Origin: Williamsia sp. 1135
GTDB lineage: Bacteria; Actinomycetota; Actinomycetes; Mycobacteriales; Mycobacteriaceae
DNA length: 64,000 nt
NCBI RefSeq assembly: GCF_002095395.1
Contig: NZ_MJEI01000094.1
Location: 1 to 64,000 of the forward strand
Direction of reading: 5' to 3'
A model generated the notes under the pieces. That model ran no database searches, had not been told where the DNA came from, and saw only the letters and a program-made list of their open reading frames with translations. Both the position numbers and the translations under genes were made by a program. Shown here one piece after another: positions 10,207 to 18,319 of the stretch (within the stretch, counting starts at the first letter, position 1; each line of letters opens with the position of its first letter).

Positions 10207-11630
10207 ATGCGTGAATACACGAAGCTCTTCATCGACGGCCAATGGGTCGATCCTGCGAAACCCGCGACCCTTGATGTCATCAACCCGGCAACGGAAGAGC
10301 TCGCCGGCACCGTGGCCGTCGGATCATCGGCCGATGTCGACAAAGCTGTCGCTGCGGCGCGCCGCGCCTTCACGACCTGGTCGACCACACCCGTCGCCGA
10401 CCGAGTCGCGCTCCTCGAGAACATCGCCGCGGAATACCAGCAGCGTGCAGGCGATCTCGGTGCGGCGTTGACCGAACAGATGGGCGCTCCGAAGGAACTG
10501 GCGAACGGTTTTCAGATCAACCTGGGTGCCGGACATCTCGCGACGGCCATCGAGGCGCTCAAGGCGTACACCTTCGAGGAGCAGCAGGGCAGTTCTCTGA
10601 TCGTCAAAGAGCCGATCGGCGTCTGCGGCCTGATCACCCCGTGGAACTGGCCGCTGAACCAGATCGCCGTCAAGGTGTTCCCAGCGCTGGCGACCGGCTG
10701 CACGATGATTCTCAAGCCGTCTGAACGCTCCCCGTTCACCGGGCAGATCTTCACCGAGATCCTCGACGCCGCAGGGGTTCCCGCGGGTGTTTTCAACCTC
10801 GTGCAGGGGACGGTCCTGGCGTCGGCGTACCGCTGTCGAGTCATCCCGACGTGGACATGATCTCGTTCACCGGCTCCACGCGTGCCGGCATCGACACCAA
10901 CGCGGCCTCCGGGGTCAAGCGGGTCACCCAGGAACTCGGCGGCAAGGGCCCCAACATCGTCCTCGACGACAAGGACTTCGCCGAGAACGTCGGCAAGGGC
11001 GTTGTCACCATGATGCTGAACTCCGGGCAGACCTGCAGCGCACCGTCGCGCATGTTGGTTCCGAGCGAGCGCATGGAGGAGGCGATCGGCGTTGCGAAGG
11101 AAGCTGCGGCGTCGGTGACCGTCGGAGATCCGAACGGCGACTTCGCCATCGGTCCGGTGGTCTCGAAATCACAGTTCGACAAGATCCAGGAGCTGATTGC
11201 CCAGGGCATCGCAGACGGCGCGACGCTGGCCGCCGGAGGTCCCGGCCGTCCAGAGGGTATCGACAAGGGCTTCTTCGTGCAGCCGACGGTGTTCGCCGAC
11301 GTGAAGAACGACATGACCATTGCCCGCGAGGAGATCTTCGGCCCGGTCCTGACGATCCTGGGTTACGACAGCGTCGACCACGCGATCGAGATCGCCAACG
11401 ACACCGAGTACGGTCTCGCAGGCGCTGTCGCAGGTGCCGACCTCGAACTCGCCCGGTCGGTGGCCCGGCGCATCCGCTCGGGATCCGTTGCCATCAAGGG
11501 CGGATTCGACTTCAGTGCTCCGTTCGGCGGATACAAGAAAAGCGGAAACGGCCGGGAATGGGGTGCATTCGGGTTCGAGGACTACCTGGAGGTCAAGGGA
11601 ATCCTCGGCTACGCACCGGACGAGGCCTGA
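10207..11630 (+). pseudogene. NAD(P)-dependent aldehyde dehydrogenase, frameshifted
   Basis: The product would be about 474 residues of the aldehyde dehydrogenase superfamily. Visible are the cofactor/anion segment ITPWNWPLNQ, KPSERSPFT, the cofactor loop FTGSTRAG, the catalytic-Glu region QELGGKGPNIV, the catalytic cysteine in NSGQTCSAPSR and EEIFGPVL near the C-terminus. The frame breaks at about 10812: adding one G to the GG of 10812-10813 turns the reading into QGTGPGVGVPLSSHPDVDMISF and joins the two halves. It follows the TPP enzyme by about 40 bases, with an AGAGTTAGGA stretch before the ATG. It probably oxidises the aldehyde that enzyme releases to an acid for re-activation by the acyl-CoA ligases. 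Confidence 0.85.
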
Positions 11631-11647
11631 GGGAGAGGAGAACGACC

Positions 11648-12481
11648 ATGAGCACACTTGCCGTCGAACGGCTCACCGACACCGTCGGGGCCAAGCTGTT
11701 GGACATCGACGCCGAGCGATTACGGAACGACTACGACCTCGCGGATGCGGTGGCGGAGGCACTCGAAACCCATTCGGTGCTGCTGTTTCCCCAACTCGAT
11801 GCCGACGACGAGACCCTGGTCGAGTTCTGCCGGAAACTGGGCACCCTGATCAATTTCTCTCATCTGCCCCCGGCAACCGCCGAGGTGATGGAGATCAGTT
11901 TAGACCCCAGTAATCCGAATGCGGAATACTTTGCCAGCAAATGCTTTTGGCACATCGACGGCCTGCTCGACGAGATCGCCCCGAAGACGTCGATGCTCAC
12001 CGCACGGGTGACCTCCGCCGAGGGTGGTGAGACGGAGTTCGCGAGCACCTACGCGGCGTACGACGCGCTGACCGACGACGAGAAGACGCGATTTGCCGAC
12101 CTTCGGGTGGTGCACACCTTCGAGGCCATCCAGCGGCTCACCTACCCCGATCCGACACCGGAGCAGGTCACCGAGTGGGCGTCTCGCTCGGTCCGCGAAC
12201 ATCCCCTGGTGTGGGAACACGATTCGGGTCGACGTTCTCTCGTGCTGGGTGCCAAGGCTTCTCACATCGTCGGCATGGACCTCGACGAGGGTCGCACTCT
12301 GTTGCGGGAACTGCAAGAACGCATCACGGCACCGGAGCTCGTGTGTCAGCACAGTTGGTCAGAGGGCGACACGGTGCTCTGGGACAACACCGGACTCGTT
12401 CATCGCGTCCGCGACTTCGATCGAAGCAAGCCACGCACCATGCATCGGTCCACCGTCAAGGGTCAGGAGAAGATCAAATGA
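11648..12481 (+). CDS. TauD/TfdA-family Fe(II)/2-oxoglutarate-dependent dioxygenase
   Basis: The 277-residue product shows the facial triad of the TauD/TfdA family: His102 and Asp104 in FWHIDG and a distal His near residue 252 (GLVHRVRDF). Downstream arginines (near residues 263-267, RTMHR) could bind 2-oxoglutarate. The family couples oxidative decarboxylation of 2-oxoglutarate to hydroxylation, or cleavage after hydroxylation, of a substrate that is often a sulfonate, ether or acyl compound. ATG at 11648 follows GGGAGAGGAG, a strong ribosome site. The stop overlaps the next SDR's ATG. Next to a TPP lyase and an aldehyde dehydrogenase it could be the 2-hydroxylase of an alpha-oxidation-like sequence; this is inference. 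Confidence 0.85.
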   Translation: MSTLAVERLTDTVGAKLLDIDAERLRNDYDLADAVAEALETHSVLLFPQLDADDETLVEFCRKLGTLINFSHLPPATAEVMEISLDPSNPNAEYFASKCFWHIDGLLDEIAPKTSMLTARVTSAEGGETEFASTYAAYDALTDDEKTRFADLRVVHTFEAIQRLTYPDPTPEQVTEWASRSVREHPLVWEHDSGRRSLVLGAKASHIVGMDLDEGRTLLRELQERITAPELVCQHSWSEGDTVLWDNTGLVHRVRDFDRSKPRTMHRSTVKGQEKIK

Positions 12482-13221
12482 GCGGTCATACTGCCATCGT
12501 CACCGGAGGCGCGTCGGGTATCGGCGAGGCCATCGCCCGGCGCCTAGCTGCAGACGGCGATCTGGTCGCGATCTTCGACATCAACGAGAAGGCCGCCGAG
12601 GCCGCGGCCCTGTCGATCGAGAACGCCGGCGGCAAGGCGGTCGGGCTCGGCGTCGATGTCACCGACCGTAGTCGCATCGATGCAGGTGTCGGCGAGGTCA
12701 AGGCACGACTCGGACGTCCGACCGTCCTGGTGAACAGCGCCGGTGGGACGCTCGCCGGGCCGTTCCTCGACATCACCGCCGACACCTGGGACCGTGTGCT
12801 GGCACTGAATCTGTCGAGTACCTTCCACTGCTGTCAGGCCGTCATCCCCGAGATGCTCGAGGAGGGCTGGGGCCGCATCGTGAACATCTCCTCGTCGAGT
12901 GTGCACAGCGGCTCTCCCGGACTCGCCGGTTACGTCACAGCGAAATCCGGTGTGGTGGGACTGACCAAAGTGCTGGCGCTCGAATTCGGCAGGCGTGGAA
13001 TCACTGTCAACACCGTTCCTCCCGGATTCATCGACACCCCGATGCTGCGCGCCACCGTCGAGTCGGGAATGGTCGACGTCGATGCACAGGTCGCCAAGAC
13101 CCCGGTGGGCCGGATCGGGCAACCCGAAGATGTCGCGGCGACGTGCGCCTTTCTCGTCAGCGAGGAAGCCGGCTACATCACCGGTCAGATCATCGGCGTC
13201 AACGGCGGACGAAACACGTGA
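12478..13221 (+). CDS. Short-chain dehydrogenase/reductase
   Basis: A 247-residue classical SDR with VTGGASGIG at the cofactor loop, NSAGG, the NISSSS serine strand, YVTAK and the C-terminal YITGQIIGVNGG typical of FabG-like oxidoreductases. FDIN at the end of strand 2 puts an acidic residue where NAD-preferring enzymes have one. It overlaps the TauD-like gene by four bases (ATGA) and the next gene by four (GTGA), so the three are translationally coupled. It probably oxidises a secondary alcohol or a 3-hydroxyacyl-CoA in the island; the substrate is unknown. Confidence 0.85.
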   Translation: MSGHTAIVTGGASGIGEAIARRLAADGDLVAIFDINEKAAEAAALSIENAGGKAVGLGVDVTDRSRIDAGVGEVKARLGRPTVLVNSAGGTLAGPFLDITADTWDRVLALNLSSTFHCCQAVIPEMLEEGWGRIVNISSSSVHSGSPGLAGYVTAKSGVVGLTKVLALEFGRRGITVNTVPPGFIDTPMLRATVESGMVDVDAQVAKTPVGRIGQPEDVAATCAFLVSEEAGYITGQIIGVNGGRNT

Positions 13222-13808
13222 CGGCCAGGATTTCGCCTGCGCTGCGGGCGGATTGGTCGCCGGAGATGACCGCGTTCGTCGACGGGTTCCGATCGGCGGT
13301 CGCGAGCGCCGGACCGGAAGAGGGTCGGCAGGCGGGCGACAATCTGCTCGGCACCCTCGCTCGCTATCCGGGTCTGTCGATGGCGTTCCTCACCTTCAAC
13401 CGGCATCTGCTCTCGGAATCAGCGCTCTCGGTACGCCAGCGGGAGTTGCTGGTACTGAGGGTCGCTCGCATCAAGCGGTCGGACTACGAGTGGGCCCAGC
13501 ATGTGATTCTCGCCGATCGCGCCGGGATGACGACCGACGAGATCGCCGCCGTGGCGGAAGGACCGGAGGCCCCTGGTTGGTCGGCGATCGACCGTGCCCT
13601 GCTGCAGTCGGTGGACGATCTGCTCAACGACGGCGCCATCGGCGACGCGACCTGGGCCGTCCTGGCCGGTGAGTTCGGGGAGCAGAAGCTGATGGACGTC
13701 GTGTTCACCGTCGGCTGTTACTCGATGCTCGCCATGGCGCTGCGCAGCTTCGGCGTCCAACCCGAGGAAGCGCTCGTACCGTTCCTCCCCGCTCCCCAAC
13801 CCCACTGA
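13218..13808 (+). CDS. Carboxymuconolactone decarboxylase-family (AhpD-like) protein
   Basis: A 196-residue all-helical protein of the CMD/AhpD fold. The core segment LSVRQRELLVLRVARIKRSD is followed by YEWAQHVILADRAGMT, the region where AhpD-type members carry a CxxC pair; no such cysteines are present, so thiol peroxidase activity is unlikely. Members of this subfamily accompany many actinobacterial degradation operons without a fixed function. It starts with GTG overlapping the SDR stop and is the last gene of the plus-strand operon. A degenerate copy of its last codons recurs downstream at about 13,943-13,992, at the start of the second half of the repeat array. Confidence 0.78.
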   Translation: MTARISPALRADWSPEMTAFVDGFRSAVASAGPEEGRQAGDNLLGTLARYPGLSMAFLTFNRHLLSESALSVRQRELLVLRVARIKRSDYEWAQHVILADRAGMTTDEIAAVAEGPEAPGWSAIDRALLQSVDDLLNDGAIGDATWAVLAGEFGEQKLMDVVFTVGCYSMLAMALRSFGVQPEEALVPFLPAPQPH

Positions 13809-13813
13809 CCCGC

Positions 13814-14192
13814 CGAGCGTGCCAAAACCACCCTCGACCGTGCCAAAATTGCCGTCGACCGTGCCAAAGTTGCATTGCACGGAGGAGTCGGCACAGTCAG
13901 TGGTCGGATCGGCACGGTCGGCGACTGGCCCACGGGGTGAACGAGGACGCGCGCATAACGTTCCTCCCCGTCCTTCACCCCCGCTAGCCCTCCGTCGAAC
14001 TTGCCAAAATCACCGCCGACTGTGCCAAAGTTGCCTCCTACGCAACCGATTCGGCACGGTCGGCGCGTCGGATCGGCACAGTCAGTGGTCGGTTCGGCAC
14101 GGTCGGCGGTGGTATCGGCACTGTCCGTGGTCCGTTCGGCACGGTCGGCGGCAGTTTTGGCACGGTCGGCGGTCGGATCGGCACGGTCGGGG
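13814..14192. repeat. Array of 21-bp intergenic repeats in two opposed orientations
   Basis: Between the convergent CMD and enoyl-CoA hydratase genes lie at least 14 copies of a degenerate 21-bp unit with core CGGCACGGTC (reverse sense) or GACCGTGCCAAA (forward sense). Forward cores start at 13819, 13840 and 13861, then 14001 and 14022. Reverse cores start at 13889 and 13910, then 14052, 14074, 14095, 14116, 14137, 14158 and 14179. Spacing is 21 bases, with one step of 22. The pattern (forward block, then reverse block) occurs twice, and opposed units can pair into hairpins. The same core recurs twice, 21 bases apart, at 33,689-33,719 between another convergent gene pair. Confidence 0.85.
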
Positions 14193-14196
14193 TTGG

Positions 14197-14961
14197 TCAG
14201 GTGTTGGTCCACACGGGAGCGCGCTTTTCGGCGAACGCCCGTGGGCCTTCTTGCGCGTCGTTGCTGGTGTAGCACCGTTCCGACGCCGCGCGGGCAGCCT
14301 GCAACGCGGCTGATCGGCCCATCTCGGTGGCCAGCATGACGGTCTCGCGGGCTGCCTTCACCGACAGCGGCGCACCGACGAGGATCTCCCTCGCCAGGTC
14401 GATTGCGCTGTCCAGCAGAGCCTCCGGCGCGGCAAGTCGATTGACCAGGCCGATCTCGTACGCCCGTTCAGCGGTGATCGGCTTACCGGTCAGCAGGATC
14501 TCCATCATGATCCGTTGCGGGATCATGTGTATCAGAGGTGAGGCCCATGGCGAGCTGCGTCCCACCTTGACCTCGGTGACCGCGAACTTCGCACCGGTAC
14601 TCGCGACGCAGAGATCACAGGCCTGGGCGATCATCCAGCCTCCCGCGAAGGCTGCGCCGTTGACCGCCGCGATGGTGGGCTTGGAGAGTTCTACGGTGTC
14701 GTAGGGCAGTGGGAACATGTCCCGGGGCGGAACCTGCATGCCGGTCCGGACCATCTCTTTGAGGTCGCCGCCCGCACAGAATGTGTCGCCGGCACCGGTC
14801 AGGATCCCGACGCGCAGCGACGAGTCGGCCTCGAATCTGTACCAGGCGTCACGCAAACCGTCGCGCACGTCCGAGAACAAGCAGTTCCGCGTCTCGGGAC
14901 GGTTCAGGGTGATGACGGCGATGCCGTCGTCGCGAGCGTCGAACAGGACGGCATCACCCAT
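14197..14961 (-). CDS. Enoyl-CoA hydratase/isomerase (crotonase family)
   Basis: A 254-residue crotonase-fold protein. The oxyanion-hole segments are GAGDTFCAGGDLKEM near residue 60 and AAVNGAAFAGGWMIAQACD near residue 105. The usual catalytic Glu pair is not evident in VKVGRSSPWASPL, so it may be an isomerase, hydrolase or altered hydratase. The C-terminus, EGPRAFAEKRAPVW, is typical of actinobacterial family members. Its ATG directly abuts the stop of the CoA-transferase upstream, making it the last gene of a four-gene minus-strand operon (CaiB, CitE, CoA-transferase, hydratase). Its 3' end borders the 21-bp repeat array. Confidence 0.85.
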   Translation of the reverse strand: MGDAVLFDARDDGIAVITLNRPETRNCLFSDVRDGLRDAWYRFEADSSLRVGILTGAGDTFCAGGDLKEMVRTGMQVPPRDMFPLPYDTVELSKPTIAAVNGAAFAGGWMIAQACDLCVASTGAKFAVTEVKVGRSSPWASPLIHMIPQRIMMEILLTGKPITAERAYEIGLVNRLAAPEALLDSAIDLAREILVGAPLSVKAARETVMLATEMGRSAALQAARAASERCYTSNDAQEGPRAFAEKRAPVWTNT

Positions 14962-16233
14962 CTAGAAGCCCCTCTGCTGAATCGTGTGCGCATCGCGGGC
15001 CAGGTCTTCCTGAAAGTCCGGGTGCGCGATGGCGATCAGCCGTTTGGTGCGCTCGCCGAGCGACTGTCCACGCAGTTCCGCTGCGCCGAATTCGGTGACG
15101 ATGATGTCGACATCGCTTCGCGGAGTGGTGACCGGACCCGACAACGTGGTCGTGATCCGGCTGATCGTGCCACCTTTGGCGGTGGCGGGCAGCGCGATGA
15201 TGGCGTGCCCGCCGGGGGAACGGGATCCTGCCCGGACGAAATCCAGTTGGCCGCCGGTCCCACCCAGATAAGACGAGCCACTCTGCTCCGCATTGACCTG
15301 GCCGGTGAGGTCGACCTCCAGAGCGGAGTTGATGGTCACCAGCTTGTCGAGCTGTGCCATGACGGCCGCGTTATGGGTGTAATCCGTGGTGCACATACGG
15401 ATCTGGGGATTCTGGTGGGCGTACTCATATAGCCGGCGGGTGCCGATCAGCGCCCCCGTGATGGTCACACCACGATCGATCCGCTTGCGGGCGTTGGTCA
15501 CCGCTCCCGCCTCGATCAGGTCGACGAGACCGTCTCCCAGCATCCCCGAGTGGACGCCTAGATCGGTACGGTCACGCAACAAGCGCAGCATGGCCTCGGG
15601 GACCGCTCCGATCCCCATCTGGATGACCGAACCGTCGCCGATGTAGGCGGCGGCATGTTCTGCCATGGCGAGGTCGGTGTCACCGATCGGTGCCGATCTC
15701 ACCTCCACCGGCGGCCGCGAGACGTGCACCGCGTAGTCAATCTTGCTGCGGTGCAGTAGTTCACCGCGGGTGTAGGGAACCTGGTCGTTGATCTCGGCCA
15801 CGACCACCCGGGCCCTGGCGACCGCTGCCTGGACGTAGTCGCTGATCAGTCCCAGACTGTGGTTGCCGTCGGCATCAGCGGGGCTGACCTGGATCAGCGC
15901 GACGTCGCAGCCGAGTGCGCCTGCGACGATCATCGGTCCGACCTGACTGACATGACACGGAATGATCTGCAGTTCATGAGCTTTGGTCATCGAGCGCAGC
16001 GATCCCATCGCGCCCATGCTCGACAACTCGAAGCTCGCCGCCGAGTTCGGGGTGAAAAGTCCGGAGAAGCTGGTGGCGATGAAGGCTGACAGCCCACCGA
16101 CGCCGCCGCCCTGTTCGATCAATGCCTCGATCAGGGTGGTGGGCTCACCGCATGCCTGCCCGACGACGATGCGGTCACCGGGTGCCGAGAACTGGGCCAG
16201 ATCGATCCCGGCAACGTCCGCCACCACTGTCAT
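14962..16233 (-). CDS. Acetyl-CoA hydrolase/transferase-family CoA-transferase (4-hydroxybutyrate CoA-transferase-like)
   Basis: The 423-residue product belongs to the acetyl-CoA hydrolase/4-hydroxybutyrate CoA-transferase family: IQMGIGAVPEAML, the LGGTGGQLDFVRAG loop and ITEFGAA-like VTEFGAAELRGQ near the C-terminus. The ATG at 16233 overlaps the CitE stop. The open frame extends further upstream but only through the CitE gene in another frame. The segment where relatives commonly have the catalytic Glu (HTEM or HSEM) reads GVHSGMLGDG; if that alignment is right the nucleophile is missing or displaced, which should be checked structurally. With CitE next door, it may activate a branched dicarboxylic acid for cleavage. 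Confidence 0.82.
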   Translation of the reverse strand: MTVVADVAGIDLAQFSAPGDRIVVGQACGEPTTLIEALIEQGGGVGGLSAFIATSFSGLFTPNSAASFELSSMGAMGSLRSMTKAHELQIIPCHVSQVGPMIVAGALGCDVALIQVSPADADGNHSLGLISDYVQAAVARARVVVAEINDQVPYTRGELLHRSKIDYAVHVSRPPVEVRSAPIGDTDLAMAEHAAAYIGDGSVIQMGIGAVPEAMLRLLRDRTDLGVHSGMLGDGLVDLIEAGAVTNARKRIDRGVTITGALIGTRRLYEYAHQNPQIRMCTTDYTHNAAVMAQLDKLVTINSALEVDLTGQVNAEQSGSSYLGGTGGQLDFVRAGSRSPGGHAIIALPATAKGGTISRITTTLSGPVTTPRSDVDIIVTEFGAAELRGQSLGERTKRLIAIAHPDFQEDLARDAHTIQQRGF

Positions 16234-17117
16234 GCCCGACCGCCGGCGCTCAACAACGCCTTCGCCCGGGCCAGATGCGGCCGGTCGAGCATGGCGCCGC
16301 GGTGGCCGATGGCCCCGACCCCCGGATTGGCCGCAAACAGGTCGACGATCTCCTGTGCGGCTTCGAGTTCGCCGATCGACGGGGTGAACGCCTCGTTGAT
16401 GACGTCGACCTGCGCGGGGTGGATGGCCAGCATGCCTCGGTAGCCGTCGCGGCGGACCTTCTCTGCCCGCGCGCGTAGTCCGTCGAGATCCTTGAAGTCT
16501 CCTGCGATCGTCTCGATGGCGAGCACACCTGCGGTCGCCGCGCCGAGCAGGCACATGCTCCGCACGAGTTCGTACGTGAAACCGTAACTCCCGTCGGTAT
16601 TCCGGTTCTCGCTTGCACCCACCGCGTCGGCCAGGTCTTCCGCACCCCAGGTCAAGGCGACCACCCGAGGCGCGCCGCGATAGGTGCCCGTGGTGAACAT
16701 GGCCTCGGCGGTCTCGGTCACCAGCACGATCACCTTCGTCGCACCCGGCTCGATGCCGGCCGCCACCTCCAATGCCGACAGATAGTGGTCGAGCAGTTCG
16801 ACGTCCTGGCGACCGCGCGACTTGGGCAACATGATGCCGCCCGGTCTCCCCGGGACGATCGCCGCGAGATCGGCCAGCGTGTGAGGTCCGTCGAGCGGGT
16901 TCACCCGCACCCACAGCCGCGTTCGGTCCGCCTCCGACCGAGCGCTGAGAAAGCCGGCGATGAGAGTACGTGCCGCGGGCTTTTCGTCCTCGGTGACGGC
17001 ATCTTCGAGATCGAAGATGACGACGTCCGCGGGTCCTGCGGTTGCCTTCTCCATCTTCTTGACGCTGTCGCCCGGCGCGAACAGCCATGATCGAGCACTG
17101 AACGGACTCTGGCTCAT
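16230..17117 (-). CDS. HpcH/HpaI aldolase/citrate lyase beta (CitE)-type acyl-CoA lyase
   Basis: A 295-residue CitE-like TIM-barrel protein: RSWLFAPGDSVKKMEKA at the N-terminus, DVVIFDLEDAV (metal-ligand Glu/Asp region), LWVRVNPLDG, GIMLPKSRG and the late segment GMLAIHPAQVDVINEAF. Stand-alone CitE proteins, without citrate lyase alpha and gamma subunits (none are nearby), act as (S)-citramalyl-CoA, malyl-CoA or similar beta-hydroxyacyl-CoA lyases and give acetyl-CoA plus a 2-oxoacid. It overlaps both neighbours by four bases. Beside two CoA-transferases it probably cleaves a short branched hydroxyacyl-CoA near the end of the pathway. Confidence 0.85.
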   Translation of the reverse strand: MSQSPFSARSWLFAPGDSVKKMEKATAGPADVVIFDLEDAVTEDEKPAARTLIAGFLSARSEADRTRLWVRVNPLDGPHTLADLAAIVPGRPGGIMLPKSRGRQDVELLDHYLSALEVAAGIEPGATKVIVLVTETAEAMFTTGTYRGAPRVVALTWGAEDLADAVGASENRNTDGSYGFTYELVRSMCLLGAATAGVLAIETIAGDFKDLDGLRARAEKVRRDGYRGMLAIHPAQVDVINEAFTPSIGELEAAQEIVDLFAANPGVGAIGHRGAMLDRPHLARAKALLSAGGRA

Positions 17118-18268
17118 GTGGTTCTCCGGCTCTGGTCCAACTCGTCGCGGACATCATCGTTGTGGGCGCCGAGTCGCGGCGCCGGTCCCGCCACCCGACC
17201 GGGCGTCCGGGAAAACCACGTCGGCGGTCCGGGGAATCTCACCGGCCCGTTGGGCGAATCGACCTCCTCGAAGAACCCGACCGCCTCGAGGTGCGGATTG
17301 TCGAAGAGTTCGTCGAGGGTGCGCACCGGCGCGGCCGGAATGTCCCGCGAGCGAAACAGATCGAGCCATTCCTGCGTGGTCCGTTCGGCAAACGTCTCGG
17401 CCAGCAGCCCGTAGACCGTGTCGATCTGACGCGCCCGTTGCTCCAGAGTGGCGTAGTGCTCCCCCGCCCACGCCGGGTTCACCGCGTCGATGAACGCCGC
17501 CCACTGTTTGTCGTTGTAGACCAACGCCGAGATGTGACCATCTTTAGTGCGGTACGGCTTTCGGTTCGGTGACACAGCGCGCGGATATCCGGCAGGCGCG
17601 AGCGGCGGGTCGAACATCGCGCCTCCCGCGTGCTCGACCAACATGAAGGCGGCCATGGTCTCGAACATCGCAACCTCGACCTCCTGCCCTTCCCCGGTGC
17701 GTTCTCGGTGGTAGAGGGCCATGGTGGTGGCGTACAGCGCCGTCATCCCGGCGACCTTGTCGGCGATGATGGTGCCCACGTATCCGGTCTCGCCGGTCAA
17801 CTGCTGCTGCACATACGGCAGTCCGCACTCGGCCTGGATGGTGTCGTCGTAGGCGGTGCGCCCGGAATCCGGTCCGCCTCGGCCGTAGCCGTAACAGTTC
17901 GTGTAGATGATCGACGGATTGATGGCGGCGACGTCGTCGTACGCAAATCCCAGTGCCGCGACCGCCGTCGCGCGCATGGAGTGGATGAAAACATCGCTCT
18001 GCGCGATCAGTTCGCGAAGCACGGACGCACCTTCTTCGGTCCGCAGGTCCAGCACCACACTGCGTTTGCCGCGGTTGACGTTGGCGAACACGCCGCTCAT
18101 GCCCGGTTCGGGCCCGACGGAGATGTACCGGGTGTTGTCACCGGCCGGCGGTTCGACCTTGATGACCTCGGCCCCCATGTCGGCCATGATCTGGGTGCAG
18201 TACGGACCCATCACCATGGCCGTGAGGTCCACGACGCGCAACCCCGCGAGTGGGCCCGTGTGCTTCAT
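17114..18268 (-). CDS. CaiB/BaiF family III CoA-transferase
   Basis: A 384-residue family III CoA-transferase: LAGLRVVDLTAMVMGPYCTQ at the N-terminus, MGAEVIKVEPP, the nucleotide-contact segment NRGKRSVVLDL and the catalytic Asp in TIIADKVAGMTA (near residue 169). These enzymes move CoA between carboxylates through an aspartyl-CoA thioester. ATG at 18268 is 18 bases from the palindrome at 18287. It is the first gene of the minus-strand operon with CitE, the second CoA-transferase and an enoyl-CoA hydratase, and diverges from an acyl-CoA ligase. The donor and acceptor acids are unknown. Confidence 0.88.
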   Translation of the reverse strand: MKHTGPLAGLRVVDLTAMVMGPYCTQIMADMGAEVIKVEPPAGDNTRYISVGPEPGMSGVFANVNRGKRSVVLDLRTEEGASVLRELIAQSDVFIHSMRATAVAALGFAYDDVAAINPSIIYTNCYGYGRGGPDSGRTAYDDTIQAECGLPYVQQQLTGETGYVGTIIADKVAGMTALYATTMALYHRERTGEGQEVEVAMFETMAAFMLVEHAGGAMFDPPLAPAGYPRAVSPNRKPYRTKDGHISALVYNDKQWAAFIDAVNPAWAGEHYATLEQRARQIDTVYGLLAETFAERTTQEWLDLFRSRDIPAAPVRTLDELFDNPHLEAVGFFEEVDSPNGPVRFPGPPTWFSRTPGRVAGPAPRLGAHNDDVRDELDQSRRTT

Positions 18269-18286
18269 AATTTCACGCTATCAGGT

Positions 18287-18304
18287 CAATGTTTACAAGG
18301 ATAG
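18287..18304. promoter_or_regulatory. Island operator copy 2 in a divergent promoter
   Basis: CAATGTTTACAAGGATAG has one full half-site (AGGATAG) and one degenerate half-site (CAATGTT) around a 4-base spacer. Three bases after it, TATTAG (18308-18313) occupies the -10 place used at the other copies, which would put transcription start close to the GTG at 18320. On the minus strand TGATAG lies at the same offset towards the CaiB gene. One site could therefore control both operons. Confidence 0.5.
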
Positions 18305-18319
18305 TGGTATTAGTAACGG

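Noticed and set aside
9226-10860. A single gene encoding a TPP enzyme C-terminus fused to an aldehyde dehydrogenase N-terminus
   Set aside because: The shared frame is fortuitous. Each half has its own lesion, and the TPP enzyme's true ending (TWYAEGQQ, stop at 10166) is in another frame before the ALDH start.
13819-14339. Open frames on both strands through the repeat array with seven-residue repeats (for example VGSARSV, NFGTVDG)
   Set aside because: A 21-bp period keeps every frame open and makes heptapeptide repeats automatically. The frames overlap the ends of real genes, lack ribosome sites and change orientation with the repeats, so they are treated as non-coding.
14962-17157. A 731-residue CoA-transferase with a long N-terminal extension
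   Set aside because: The extension is an out-of-frame reading of the CitE gene, rich in Arg and Gly. The ATG at 16233 gives the normal family length and a 4-base overlap.
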